A DNA stretch of 7,412 nt. It comes from DASQFD01 sp035633255. GTDB taxonomy: Bacteria > Actinomycetota > Actinomycetes > Actinomycetales > Dermatophilaceae. The stretch is taken from the NCBI GenBank assembly GCA_035633255.1, contig DASQFD010000087.1:1-7412 (forward strand), written 5' to 3'. Shown here one piece after another: positions 1-5,739 of this stretch (position 1 is its first letter; every line of letters starts with the position of its first letter). Position numbers and translations under genes: made by a program. Below the pieces are notes generated by a model that made no database searches, had not been told where the DNA came from, and saw only the letters and a program-made list of their open reading frames with translations.

Positions 1-2129
1 ACCATGTCGATGAAGTCGACGACGATGATCCCGCCGATGTCGCGAAGCCGGAGCTGCCGGACGATCTCCTCGGCCGCCTCGATGTTGTTCTTGGTGACCG
101 TCTCCTCCAGGTTCCCCCCGGACCCGACGAACTTGCCGGTGTTGACGTCGATGACCGTCATCGCCTCGGTGCGGTCGATGACCAGCGAACCCCCGGAGGG
201 CAGCCAGACCTTGCGGTCCATCGCCTTGGCGATCTGCTCGTCGACGCGGTACGCGGTGAACACGTCGTCCTCGCGCGTCCACCGGGTGACGCGCGCGGCG
301 AGGTCGGGGGCGACGTCCTCGACGTACTCGCTCACCTCGGCCCAGGCCCGCTCGCCCGACACGACCAGCGAGGTGAAGTCCTCGGTGAAGACGTCACGGA
401 TGACCCGCACCGTGAGCTCGGCCTCGCCGTGCAGGAGCACGGGCGCCCCGCCGTTGCTGGCCTTCTTCGCGGCCGCCTTCTCCGCCTTCTTCCCGGTCTT
501 CTCCCACGCCTTGGTGAGCCGCGCGACGTCGGCGCGCAGGTCCTCCTCCGAGGCGCCCTCGGCGGCGGTGCGGACGATGACGCCCGCGGAGTCGGGCACG
601 ATCTCCTTGAGGATCCCCTTCAGGCGGGCCCGCTCGGTGTCGGGGAGCTTGCGTGAGATGCCCGTCATCGAGCCCTCGGGCACGTAGACGAGGAACCGTC
701 CGGGCAGCGAGATCTGCGAGGTCAGGCGCGCGCCCTTGTGCCCGATCGGGTCCTTGGTGACCTGGACGAGCACGGTGTCGCCGGAGCTCAGGGCGTTCTC
801 GATCCGCTTGGCCTGGTTGACCTCGAGACCGGCCGCGTCCCAGTTGACCTCACCGGCATAGAGGACCGCGTTGCGCCCCCTGCCGATGTCGACGAACGCG
901 GCCTCCATGGAGGGCAGGACGTTCTGGACGCGGCCGAGGTAGACGTTGCCGGCCATCGTGCCGGTGCCGGGGGTCTCGCGGGCGACGTAGTGCTCGACGA
1001 GGACGCCGTCCTCCAGCACGCCGATCTGGGTGCGGTCCTCACGGTCCCGCACCACCATGACCCGCTCGACGCTCTCCCGACGGGCGAGGAACTCCGCCTC
1101 GGTGATGACGGTCCGGCGGCGCCCCGCCTCCCGGCCCTCACGGCGGCGCTGCTTCTTCGCCTCCAGGCGGGTGGAGCCCTTGACCGCGGTGGGCTCGTCG
1201 CGCGCCTTGCGGGGCTCGCGGACGCGGGTGACCGTGCCGGGCGGGTCCTCCTGCTCCGACGCCGAGCCGGCGCCGCGGCGTCGGCGCCTGCGGCGGCGGG
1301 TGGGTCCGCCGTCCTCACCGTCGGCGCCGTCGGCGGACGGGTCGGTGTCGGCATCCTCGCCGGCGGAGTCCTCGGCCCGGTCCGCGCGGTCCCCGCCGTC
1401 GGTGGGCGCGCCCGCGTCGGCCGCGTCGTCGCTGGCCTCGCCCTCGCCACCGGCACGCGTGCGCCGACCACGGCCGCCACGGCGCCGGCGACGGCCGCCG
1501 GCCTCCGCGGCGTCCTCGCGAGGCTCCGTGTCGGCGTCAGCGTCGGCGTCCACGTCAGCGTCCACGTCGGCGTCCGTGTCCGCGGCTGACTCGTCGCTCC
1601 GGGGCTGCTCCGGAGCCGCGGCCGTGACCTCGGCGGGCTCCTCCGGAGCGGGCGCCGGCGTGGACACCGGTGCGGTGACCCGGCGCCGCCGGGGGGTGAC
1701 CGGCTCCGGTGGCTGGAAGACCAACCCGAAGGTGGGGAGCAACGCGGGGGCCACGGCCTCCTCGGGCTCGGGCTCCGGCTCCGGCTCGGGCTCCGGCTCC
1801 GGCTCGGGCTCCGGCTCGGGCTCTGCCTCGGGCTGGGGCTCCGGCTCGGGCTGGGGCTCCGGCTCGGGCTCCGGCTCGACCTGGGGCTCCGGCTCCGGCT
1901 CGGGCTCGGGCTCGGGCTCCGGCTGGGGCTCGACCTCGGGCTCCGGCTCCGGGTCCGGCTCGGGCTCCGGCTCCAGGTCGGGCTCACCCGAGCCCTGCGG
2001 CTGCGGTGCGTCGTGTGCGTGCTCGGGCTGCTCCCCGCCGGGCCCGCCGGTCCCCACGTCCTCGCCCACGTCGCCGCCGGCGTCGCGGGCCTCGGCGGCG
2101 ATGGGGGTGGTCTGGTCCTCCGAAGCCAT
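1..2129 (-). CDS. rne: Ribonuclease E/G (Rne/Rng family), N-terminal 709 residues, C-terminus beyond window
   Basis: Single-strand-specific endoribonuclease that starts mRNA decay and processes rRNA/tRNA precursors in the cytoplasm. Start: ATG at 2129-2127 with AAGGAG six bases upstream; the frame stays open to the left edge. Seen in order: a low-complexity N-terminal extension of about 390 residues (Glu-Pro repeat 49-124, alternating Asp stretch about 183-201, five Arg at 213-217, eight Arg at 278-285); an S1-like RNA-binding segment from about M392 (TMAGNVYLGRVQNVLPSMEA); then the RNase E catalytic core. D661 in VIDVNTG and D705 in VVDFIDM match the two Mg-binding aspartates of the E. coli enzyme (D303 and D346), and N663 matches its neighbour. 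The zinc-link cysteines would lie off the window. The segment before residue 705 is roughly twice as long as in E. coli, as in other long actinobacterial RNase E proteins. RNase E rather than a short RNase G is inferred from this extension. Family assignment is very secure. Confidence 0.97.
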   Translation of the reverse strand, partial: MASEDQTTPIAAEARDAGGDVGEDVGTGGPGGEQPEHAHDAPQPQGSGEPDLEPEPEPDPEPEPEVEPQPEPEPEPEPEPEPQVEPEPEPEPQPEPEPQPEAEPEPEPEPEPEPEPEPEPEPEEAVAPALLPTFGLVFQPPEPVTPRRRRVTAPVSTPAPAPEEPAEVTAAAPEQPRSDESAADTDADVDADVDADADADTEPREDAAEAGGRRRRRGGRGRRTRAGGEGEASDDAADAGAPTDGGDRADRAEDSAGEDADTDPSADGADGEDGGPTRRRRRRRRGAGSASEQEDPPGTVTRVREPRKARDEPTAVKGSTRLEAKKQRRREGREAGRRRTVITEAEFLARRESVERVMVVRDREDRTQIGVLEDGVLVEHYVARETPGTGTMAGNVYLGRVQNVLPSMEAAFVDIGRGRNAVLYAGEVNWDAAGLEVNQAKRIENALSSGDTVLVQVTKDPIGHKGARLTSQISLPGRFLVYVPEGSMTGISRKLPDTERARLKGILKEIVPDSAGVIVRTAAEGASEEDLRADVARLTKAWEKTGKKAEKAAAKKASNGGAPVLLHGEAELTVRVIRDVFTEDFTSLVVSGERAWAEVSEYVEDVAPDLAARVTRWTREDDVFTAYRVDEQIAKAMDRKVWLPSGGSLVIDRTEAMTVIDVNTGKFVGSGGNLEETVTKNNIEAAEEIVRQLRLRDIGGIIVVDFIDM
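1758..1985 (-). repeat. Glu-Pro dipeptide-encoding tandem repeat inside rne
   Basis: About 76 codons of the RNase E extension (residues 49-124) are almost pure Glu-Pro, with occasional Gln, Asp, Val, Leu or Ala replacing a Glu or Pro. At DNA level it is a degenerate 6-bp tandem repeat: Glu is always GAG, while Pro varies between CCC and CCG. An alternating Glu-Pro chain is expected to be extended, acidic and disordered, so it may be a spacer or a binding arm. The high purity makes replication slippage and strain-to-strain length variation likely. On the plus strand it gives long Ser-Gly frames that are not genes. Confidence 0.9.
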
Positions 2130-2135
2130 GTCTGG

Positions 2136-2141
2136 CTCCTT
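2136..2141 (-). promoter_or_regulatory. Ribosome binding site of rne
   Basis: The minus strand reads AAGGAG followed by six bases and the ATG at 2129. This is a near-ideal Shine-Dalgarno and fixes the rne start. It contrasts with the leaderless-looking starts elsewhere in the window. Confidence 0.85.
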
Positions 2142-2198
2142 CCCGTCACCCACGGGCCGGCGACCACACCGCCGGGCCCGGGGACGGGGCCGACTCGC

Positions 2199-2219
2199 CG
2201 ACCGCGTGGTGCACGGTCG
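2199..2219. other. Hairpin in the DUF2344-rne intergenic region
   Basis: CGAC at 2199-2202 pairs with GTCG at 2216-2219, and CGTG at 2205-2208 pairs with CACG at 2212-2215. The result is eight base pairs with a two-base bulge and a three-base loop. A 10-bp palindrome CCGGGCCCGG lies nearby at 2172-2181. On the minus strand both would be in the leader of rne, about 45-90 nt before its start. No T-run follows, so this is not a convincing terminator. No TANNNT -10 hexamer was found in 2130-2296, which suggests that rne is read through from the DUF2344 gene. A role in leader regulation (RNase E is known to autoregulate through its leader in E. coli) is only inference; GC-rich DNA forms such hairpins easily. 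Confidence 0.3.
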
Positions 2220-2296
2220 TCGATCGCGTCGGGCGGCACCCGACACGGAAGTCGTCTGCTGCTCCCGTCCGGCTCGCGCGGGCGGCGCGTCACCGG

Positions 2297-3049
2297 TCAG
2301 GAGCCGCCGGCACCCTCGTCGGCGGCCAGTGGGTCGGCCACCCCCGCACCTGCGCCGAGCAGCGGGCCCTGGGCCAGCCGGGTCACCAGGGGTGGGACCG
2401 GCGGCGAGAACTCGGTCACTGCGCGCAATGCGGTCAGGATGTCGTCGGGGCGTACGGACGGTGTGGTGTGCCGCACGACCGCTCGCAGTATCGCACAGGA
2501 CCCCTCGGACGTCGGGACGACGCCCAGCGCCAGCACGGCCCCACGCGCGTCGAAGGTCCGGGGCCCGTTCTTGAGCACTCGGGTCACCTCGACCGCCGGT
2601 GCGGCGAGGAACCGCTCCACGACCGGCCGGGCCTCCTCCGGCGTCACCCCCCGCAGCTCGATGCGCCACTCGCTGCCCTCCAGCCGGTCGGCGAGCGAAC
2701 CGGGCCCGGCCTCGACCACCTCCACCACGTCAAGGCCCGGGGGGAGCGCCGCGTCGAGGGCGGCTCGCACGGCGTCGGGGTCGCACCGCTCGGCCAAGGC
2801 CAGCTCGACGTACTCCGCCTCGCTGGCCACTCCGGTCGCCGCGGCGTTCGCGTACGAGATGCGGGGGTGAGGGTGGAAGCCGGCCGAGAAGGCCATCGGC
2901 ACCTGCGCCCGGCGCAGCGCCCGTTCCAGCGCGCGGGCGAAGTCCCGGGTGGAGGTGAACCGCATCCGCCCCCGCTTGGCGTAGCGCAGGCGCAGCCGCT
3001 GCACCACCGGCGGGGGCGGGGGTCCCTCGGGGACGTGCGAACGGGCCAC
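2297..3049 (-). CDS. TIGR03936 family radical-SAM-associated protein (DUF2344)
   Basis: 250-residue protein of the TIGR03936/DUF2344 family, known as the usual partner or neighbour of a B12-binding radical SAM protein (TIGR03960); its biochemical role is not established. The N-terminal block is diagnostic: RLRLRYAKRGRMRFTSTRDF (residues 18-37), then ERALRRAQVPMAFSAGFHPH (42-61) and the RISYANAAATGVASEAEY segment (63-80). It is soluble, with no signal peptide or membrane segment. Start: the GTG at 3049-3047 gives MARSHVPEGPPPPP before the conserved block, typical of actinobacterial members as I remember them, and has a TANNNT hexamer eight bases upstream. An in-frame ATG at 3100-3098 is possible but would overlap the divergent aminotransferase start. 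It ends 167 bp before rne on the same strand, the usual actinobacterial arrangement. The radical SAM partner is not beside it in this window. Confidence 0.9.
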   Translation of the reverse strand: MARSHVPEGPPPPPVVQRLRLRYAKRGRMRFTSTRDFARALERALRRAQVPMAFSAGFHPHPRISYANAAATGVASEAEYVELALAERCDPDAVRAALDAALPPGLDVVEVVEAGPGSLADRLEGSEWRIELRGVTPEEARPVVERFLAAPAVEVTRVLKNGPRTFDARGAVLALGVVPTSEGSCAILRAVVRHTTPSVRPDDILTALRAVTEFSPPVPPLVTRLAQGPLLGAGAGVADPLAADEGAGGS

Positions 3050-3057
3050 GGCCGACC

Positions 3058-3063
3058 AGCCTA
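3058..3063 (-). promoter_or_regulatory. -10-like hexamer for the DUF2344 gene (probable leaderless start)
   Basis: The minus strand reads TAGGCT, matching the actinobacterial TANNNT -10 consensus, eight bases before the GTG at 3049. There is no Shine-Dalgarno before that GTG. This spacing would put the transcript start at or next to the start codon. No recognisable -35 is seen. With rne lacking its own -10, this may serve the DUF2344-rne unit. Confidence 0.45.
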
Positions 3064-3085
3064 GGAGTCGGCACGGCCCGCTCCC

Positions 3086-3091
3086 TAGAGT
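3086..3091 (+). promoter_or_regulatory. -10-like hexamer for the aminotransferase (probable leaderless start)
   Basis: TAGAGT (TANNNT) is followed by seven bases and the ATG at 3099, with no Shine-Dalgarno between, so the mRNA probably begins at the ATG. It lies 22 bp from the opposing hexamer at 3058-3063. CTAGGAG (3061-3067) and CTCCCTAG (3081-3088) form an imperfect inverted repeat across the gap. The same TAGAGT stands before the transposase start at the right end. Confidence 0.5.
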
Positions 3092-3098
3092 GCCCGCC

Positions 3099-4466
3099 AT
3101 GACCGCCCTCGACCGCACCCGACTGGCCCGTCTGCTCGAAGCCGAGCAGACGGCATACACCGCACGTCATCCGCGCAGCCGCGCCCGGTACGCGGAGGCG
3201 ACCAACCTGTTCGGCCGGGTGCCGATGACGTGGATGAACATGTGGTCGGGCGGGTTCCCGCTCTACCTGGACTCCGCGCGGGGCAACGAGGTGACCGACG
3301 TCGACGGGCACACCTACGTCGACTTCGCGCTCGGCGACACCGGGGCCATGGCGGGCCACTCCCCCGCCCCGACCGTCGCCGCGGTGACCCGGCGGATGGG
3401 TGAGCTGGGCGGCATCACGACGATGCTGCCGAGCGCGGACGCGCAGGAGGTGGGTGCCGAGCTGACCAGGCGCTTCGGTATGCCGCTCTGGAGCTTCACG
3501 CTGTCGGCCACCGATGCCAACCGGTGGGCCGTCCGGCTGGCGCGGCTGGTGACCGGGAGGCCGAAGATCCTGGTCTTCGGGTACTGCTACCACGGGTCGG
3601 TGGACGAGACGTTCGCCATCCCGGGGCCGGCCGGGAAGGCGCAGTCCCGCCCGGGGAACGTCGCCCCGCCGGTGCCGCTCGACCTCACGACCCGGGCCGC
3701 GACGTGGAACGACCTGGCGTCGGTGGAGCGGGAGCTCGCGCACGGTGACGTGGCGGCGATCCTGACCGAGCCGGCGCTGACCAACATCGGCATCGTGCTC
3801 CCGGAGCCGGGCTTCCTGGAGGGGCTGCGGGAGCTGGCGACGCGGCACGGAGCGCTGCTCATGATCGACGAGACGCACACCTTCTCCGTCGGGTGGGGCG
3901 GGGCGACGACCGCCTGGGGGCTGGAGCCGGACCTCTTCGTGATCGGCAAGTCGATCGGCGGCGGGATCCCGAGCGGCGCCTACGGGATCACGCAGGAGGT
4001 GGCCGCGGCGATCACCCGGCACACCGAGACCGGCGAGGCGGACATCGTCGACGTCGGCGGGGTGGGCGGCACGCTCGCCGGCAACGCGCTGTCCACGGCG
4101 GCGATGCGGGCCACGCTCGGCGAGGTGCTCACGCCCGAGGCCTTCGCGCACATGGTCGAGCTGGCGACCCAGTTCACGCGCGGGGTACAGGCGACGCTGG
4201 ACGAGCTCGACGTGCCGTGGTCGGTCGCCCAGCTCGGGGCCCGGGCGGAGTACCGCTTCGCGCGCCCGGCCCCGCGCTCCGGCGAGGAGTCCGCGGCGGC
4301 GGCCGACGGCGACCTCGACGCCTACCTGCACCTCGCGATGTGCAACCGGGGGATCCTCATGACGCCGTTCCACAACATGGCCCTGATGTGCCCCGAGACG
4401 TCCCGGGAGGACGTCGACCGGCACACGGCGACCTTCCGCGAGGTGGTGGGGGCGCTCCACGCCTGA
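3099..4466 (+). CDS. Class III PLP-dependent aminotransferase, glutamate-1-semialdehyde aminomutase-like
   Basis: 455-residue fold-type I, class III (omega) aminotransferase that moves an amino group between an amine or amino acid and an oxo acid or aldehyde; the substrate is not readable from sequence. PLP lysine: K284 in VIGKSIGGGIPSGAYG, a close match to the glutamate-1-semialdehyde aminomutase motif. D257 in LLMIDETHTF is the expected contact to the pyridine nitrogen. GTLAGN (324-329) is the small loop that contacts the cofactor phosphate from the partner subunit. The N-terminal phosphate loop reads SATDAN (136-141) instead of the common SGTEA type. Length is usual for the class. It is unlikely to be the haem-pathway HemL, because the C-terminal TPFHNMALMCP region and the substrate loop differ. 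Start: ATG 3099; an in-frame GTG at 3090 overlaps the -10 hexamer and is rejected. Cytoplasmic; transcribed alone, convergent with the channel gene. Confidence 0.9.
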   Translation: MTALDRTRLARLLEAEQTAYTARHPRSRARYAEATNLFGRVPMTWMNMWSGGFPLYLDSARGNEVTDVDGHTYVDFALGDTGAMAGHSPAPTVAAVTRRMGELGGITTMLPSADAQEVGAELTRRFGMPLWSFTLSATDANRWAVRLARLVTGRPKILVFGYCYHGSVDETFAIPGPAGKAQSRPGNVAPPVPLDLTTRAATWNDLASVERELAHGDVAAILTEPALTNIGIVLPEPGFLEGLRELATRHGALLMIDETHTFSVGWGGATTAWGLEPDLFVIGKSIGGGIPSGAYGITQEVAAAITRHTETGEADIVDVGGVGGTLAGNALSTAAMRATLGEVLTPEAFAHMVELATQFTRGVQATLDELDVPWSVAQLGARAEYRFARPAPRSGEESAAAADGDLDAYLHLAMCNRGILMTPFHNMALMCPETSREDVDRHTATFREVVGALHA

Positions 4467-4482
4467 CGCCCGCGGCAGCGGG

Positions 4483-4502
4483 GGCGCTCTGCGCCTCAGA
4501 GC
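4483..4502. terminator. Possible bidirectional terminator between convergent genes
   Basis: In the 69-bp gap between the ends of the aminotransferase and channel genes, two exclusive hairpins are possible: GGCGC-TCT-GCGCC (4483-4495) and GCTCTG-CGCCT-CAGAGC (4486-4502), both with perfect stems. A looser GC-rich dyad (4467-4486) directly follows the aminotransferase stop. No T-run follows on either strand, so an intrinsic terminator is plausible only by position and the weak T-run dependence often seen in actinobacteria. Confidence 0.4.
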
Positions 4503-4535
4503 CTGGTGTCGGAGTCGTCCACGGGACGGAGGCGC

Positions 4536-5681
4536 CTACGGGTGACGGGGTTCGGCGACCGGCTGCGACAGCGGCCCGAGCCCGGGCTCGGGGACCGGCG
4601 AGGCCACCGCCGGCCGGCTCGGCGGCACCCGCGACTCGCCCGACTCCAGCGCTCGCACCCGCGCCTCCTGCTCCACGTCGGCGAAGACGATGAGCGTCAT
4701 GCCGGGCTCGAGGGGCAGGTCCGCGGGCGGGTTGGGCACGAAGTGGCCCTTGGCCGGGCGCCGGACCGCGAGCAGCTGGGCGCCGGTGCGCCCGGCCACG
4801 TCCGCCTCCCCGAGGGTGCGGCCGGCGAGCGCGGACCGCGGGCCGACCCGGACCTGCGCGATGTTGTAGGCGAGGTCGTCGGAGCGCATCACCTGGTCGA
4901 GGAACTCGGCAACGTCGGCGTGCAGGGCGAAGATCGCCATCCGCCGACCGCCGTTGACCTGCGGGTTGTAGGCACGGGTCGCCCCGGCCTGCACCAGCCG
5001 CGCCGACGACGCCTCGGTGCGGGCCCGGGCGATGATCACCAGGTCCGGACGCAGCGCCCGGGCGCACAGGGTCGCGTAGACCGTGTCGGCGTCGGTGTCG
5101 AGCGCACAGATCAGCGCGCGGGCCCGCTCGATGCCGGCTTCGCGCAACGTCGCCTCGTCGGAGGCGTCCCCGACGAGGTGCCCCACGCTGGCTCCCGACA
5201 CCCGGGCCGGGTCGACATCGACCACCACGATGTCCTGACCACCGTCGACGAGGTGCTGCGCGGCGGCCCGACCGACGCGGCCGAAGCCGCAGATGATGAC
5301 GTGGTCGGACATCTGGGCGATGGTGCGGTCCATGCGGCGCCTCCACAGGTGCTCGCGCAGGTGGCCCTCGGTGAGCGCCTCGAGGATGACGCCGAGGTTG
5401 TAGAGCACGGTCCCCACACCGACGAGGATGAGGACGAGGGTGAAGGCCATGCCGGCGGGGCCGAGCGGCCGCACCTCGCGGAAGCCGACCGTGGCCACGG
5501 TGGTCACCGTCTGGTACAGCGCCTCCAGCCAGCCGAAGCCGAGCACGACGTAGCCGAGCGTGCCGAAGACGGTGACGGCCGCGAGGGCCGCCACCGCGAC
5601 CTGGATCCGGTGGACGGCGCTGCGTCCGCTGTCCGAGCCGAGCAGGATCGCACGCCGCCGACTGCTCAGGCTCGGGCCCAC
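4536..5681 (-). CDS. Two-TM potassium channel subunit with cytoplasmic RCK/TrkA-N domain
   Basis: 381-residue membrane protein resembling MthK-type K+ channels. Residues about 26-48 form the outer helix, 51-63 the pore helix, and T64-V-G-F67 the selectivity filter (GF in place of the usual GY). Residues 76-101 form the inner helix, with G88 near the gating hinge. The RCK-N Rossmann domain follows: HVIICGFGRVG (127-137) is the dinucleotide/ligand loop, and DIVVVDVDP (150-158) supplies the acidic end of beta-2. An RCK-C/TrkA-C domain occupies about 273-338, and the tail (about 350-381) is Pro-rich. It should assemble as a tetramer with a ligand- or nucleotide-sensing gating ring and pass K+ through the inner membrane. 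R68 stands where the last glycine of TVGYG/TVGFG normally sits. Start: GTG at 5681 with GGAGG eight bases upstream; the longer in-frame start at 5786 would overlap the divergent dehydrogenase. TAG stop at 4538-4536. Confidence 0.9.
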   Translation of the reverse strand: MGPSLSSRRRAILLGSDSGRSAVHRIQVAVAALAAVTVFGTLGYVVLGFGWLEALYQTVTTVATVGFREVRPLGPAGMAFTLVLILVGVGTVLYNLGVILEALTEGHLREHLWRRRMDRTIAQMSDHVIICGFGRVGRAAAQHLVDGGQDIVVVDVDPARVSGASVGHLVGDASDEATLREAGIERARALICALDTDADTVYATLCARALRPDLVIIARARTEASSARLVQAGATRAYNPQVNGGRRMAIFALHADVAEFLDQVMRSDDLAYNIAQVRVGPRSALAGRTLGEADVAGRTGAQLLAVRRPAKGHFVPNPPADLPLEPGMTLIVFADVEQEARVRALESGESRVPPSRPAVASPVPEPGLGPLSQPVAEPRHP

Positions 5682-5689
5682 GGTGGCAT

Positions 5690-5694
5690 CCTCC
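5690..5694 (-). promoter_or_regulatory. Ribosome binding site of the channel gene
   Basis: GGAGG on the minus strand, eight bases before the GTG at 5681, decides the start. An ATG inside the spacer is out of frame. No TANNNT hexamer is evident for this gene in the 58-bp divergent gap. Confidence 0.75.
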
Positions 5695-5727
5695 CACCTC
5701 AGCGGCTCGCAGGGCCCCGTCCTGCGG

Positions 5728-5733
5728 GACAGT
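5728..5733 (+). promoter_or_regulatory. Weak -10-like hexamer before the dehydrogenase
   Basis: GACAGT lies six bases before the ATG at 5740, the spacing of a leaderless promoter, and keeps the A at position 2 and T at position 6 of TANNNT but not the first T. No Shine-Dalgarno precedes the ATG. A 4-bp hairpin GTCC-TGCG-GGAC (5719-5730) overlaps it. Confidence 0.3.
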
Positions 5734-5739
5734 GCTGGC

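Noticed and set aside
788..2574. Long open frames antisense to and out of frame with rne (for example 788-2293 minus, 1030-2574 plus)
   Set aside because: They are Ser/Arg/Pro/Gly-rich by-products of the Glu-Pro and Arg repeats in GC-rich DNA. The RNase E frame has clear domain motifs and an ideal ribosome binding site.
3090..3092. In-frame GTG as the aminotransferase start
   Set aside because: It overlaps the last bases of the -10 hexamer and has no ribosome binding site; the ATG at 3099 fits a leaderless start.
3047..3160. Longer starts for the DUF2344 protein (3160, or ATG at 3100)
   Set aside because: The 3160 start would overlap the first 62 bases of the divergent aminotransferase. The ATG at 3100 has a fair GAGGG upstream, but its added residues lack family-like sequence and it would overlap the aminotransferase ATG. 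It is kept only as an alternative.
2730..4460. 576-aa minus-strand frame antisense to the aminotransferase
   Set aside because: Its composition is typical of an antisense GC-rich frame (Arg/Gly/His/Pro) and it has no recognisable domain. The plus strand carries the PLP motifs.
5560..5739. N-terminal extension of the dehydrogenase
   Set aside because: It would overlap the divergent channel gene, whose GTG 5681 start has a good ribosome binding site. The ADHFE1-like homology begins just after the ATG at 5740.
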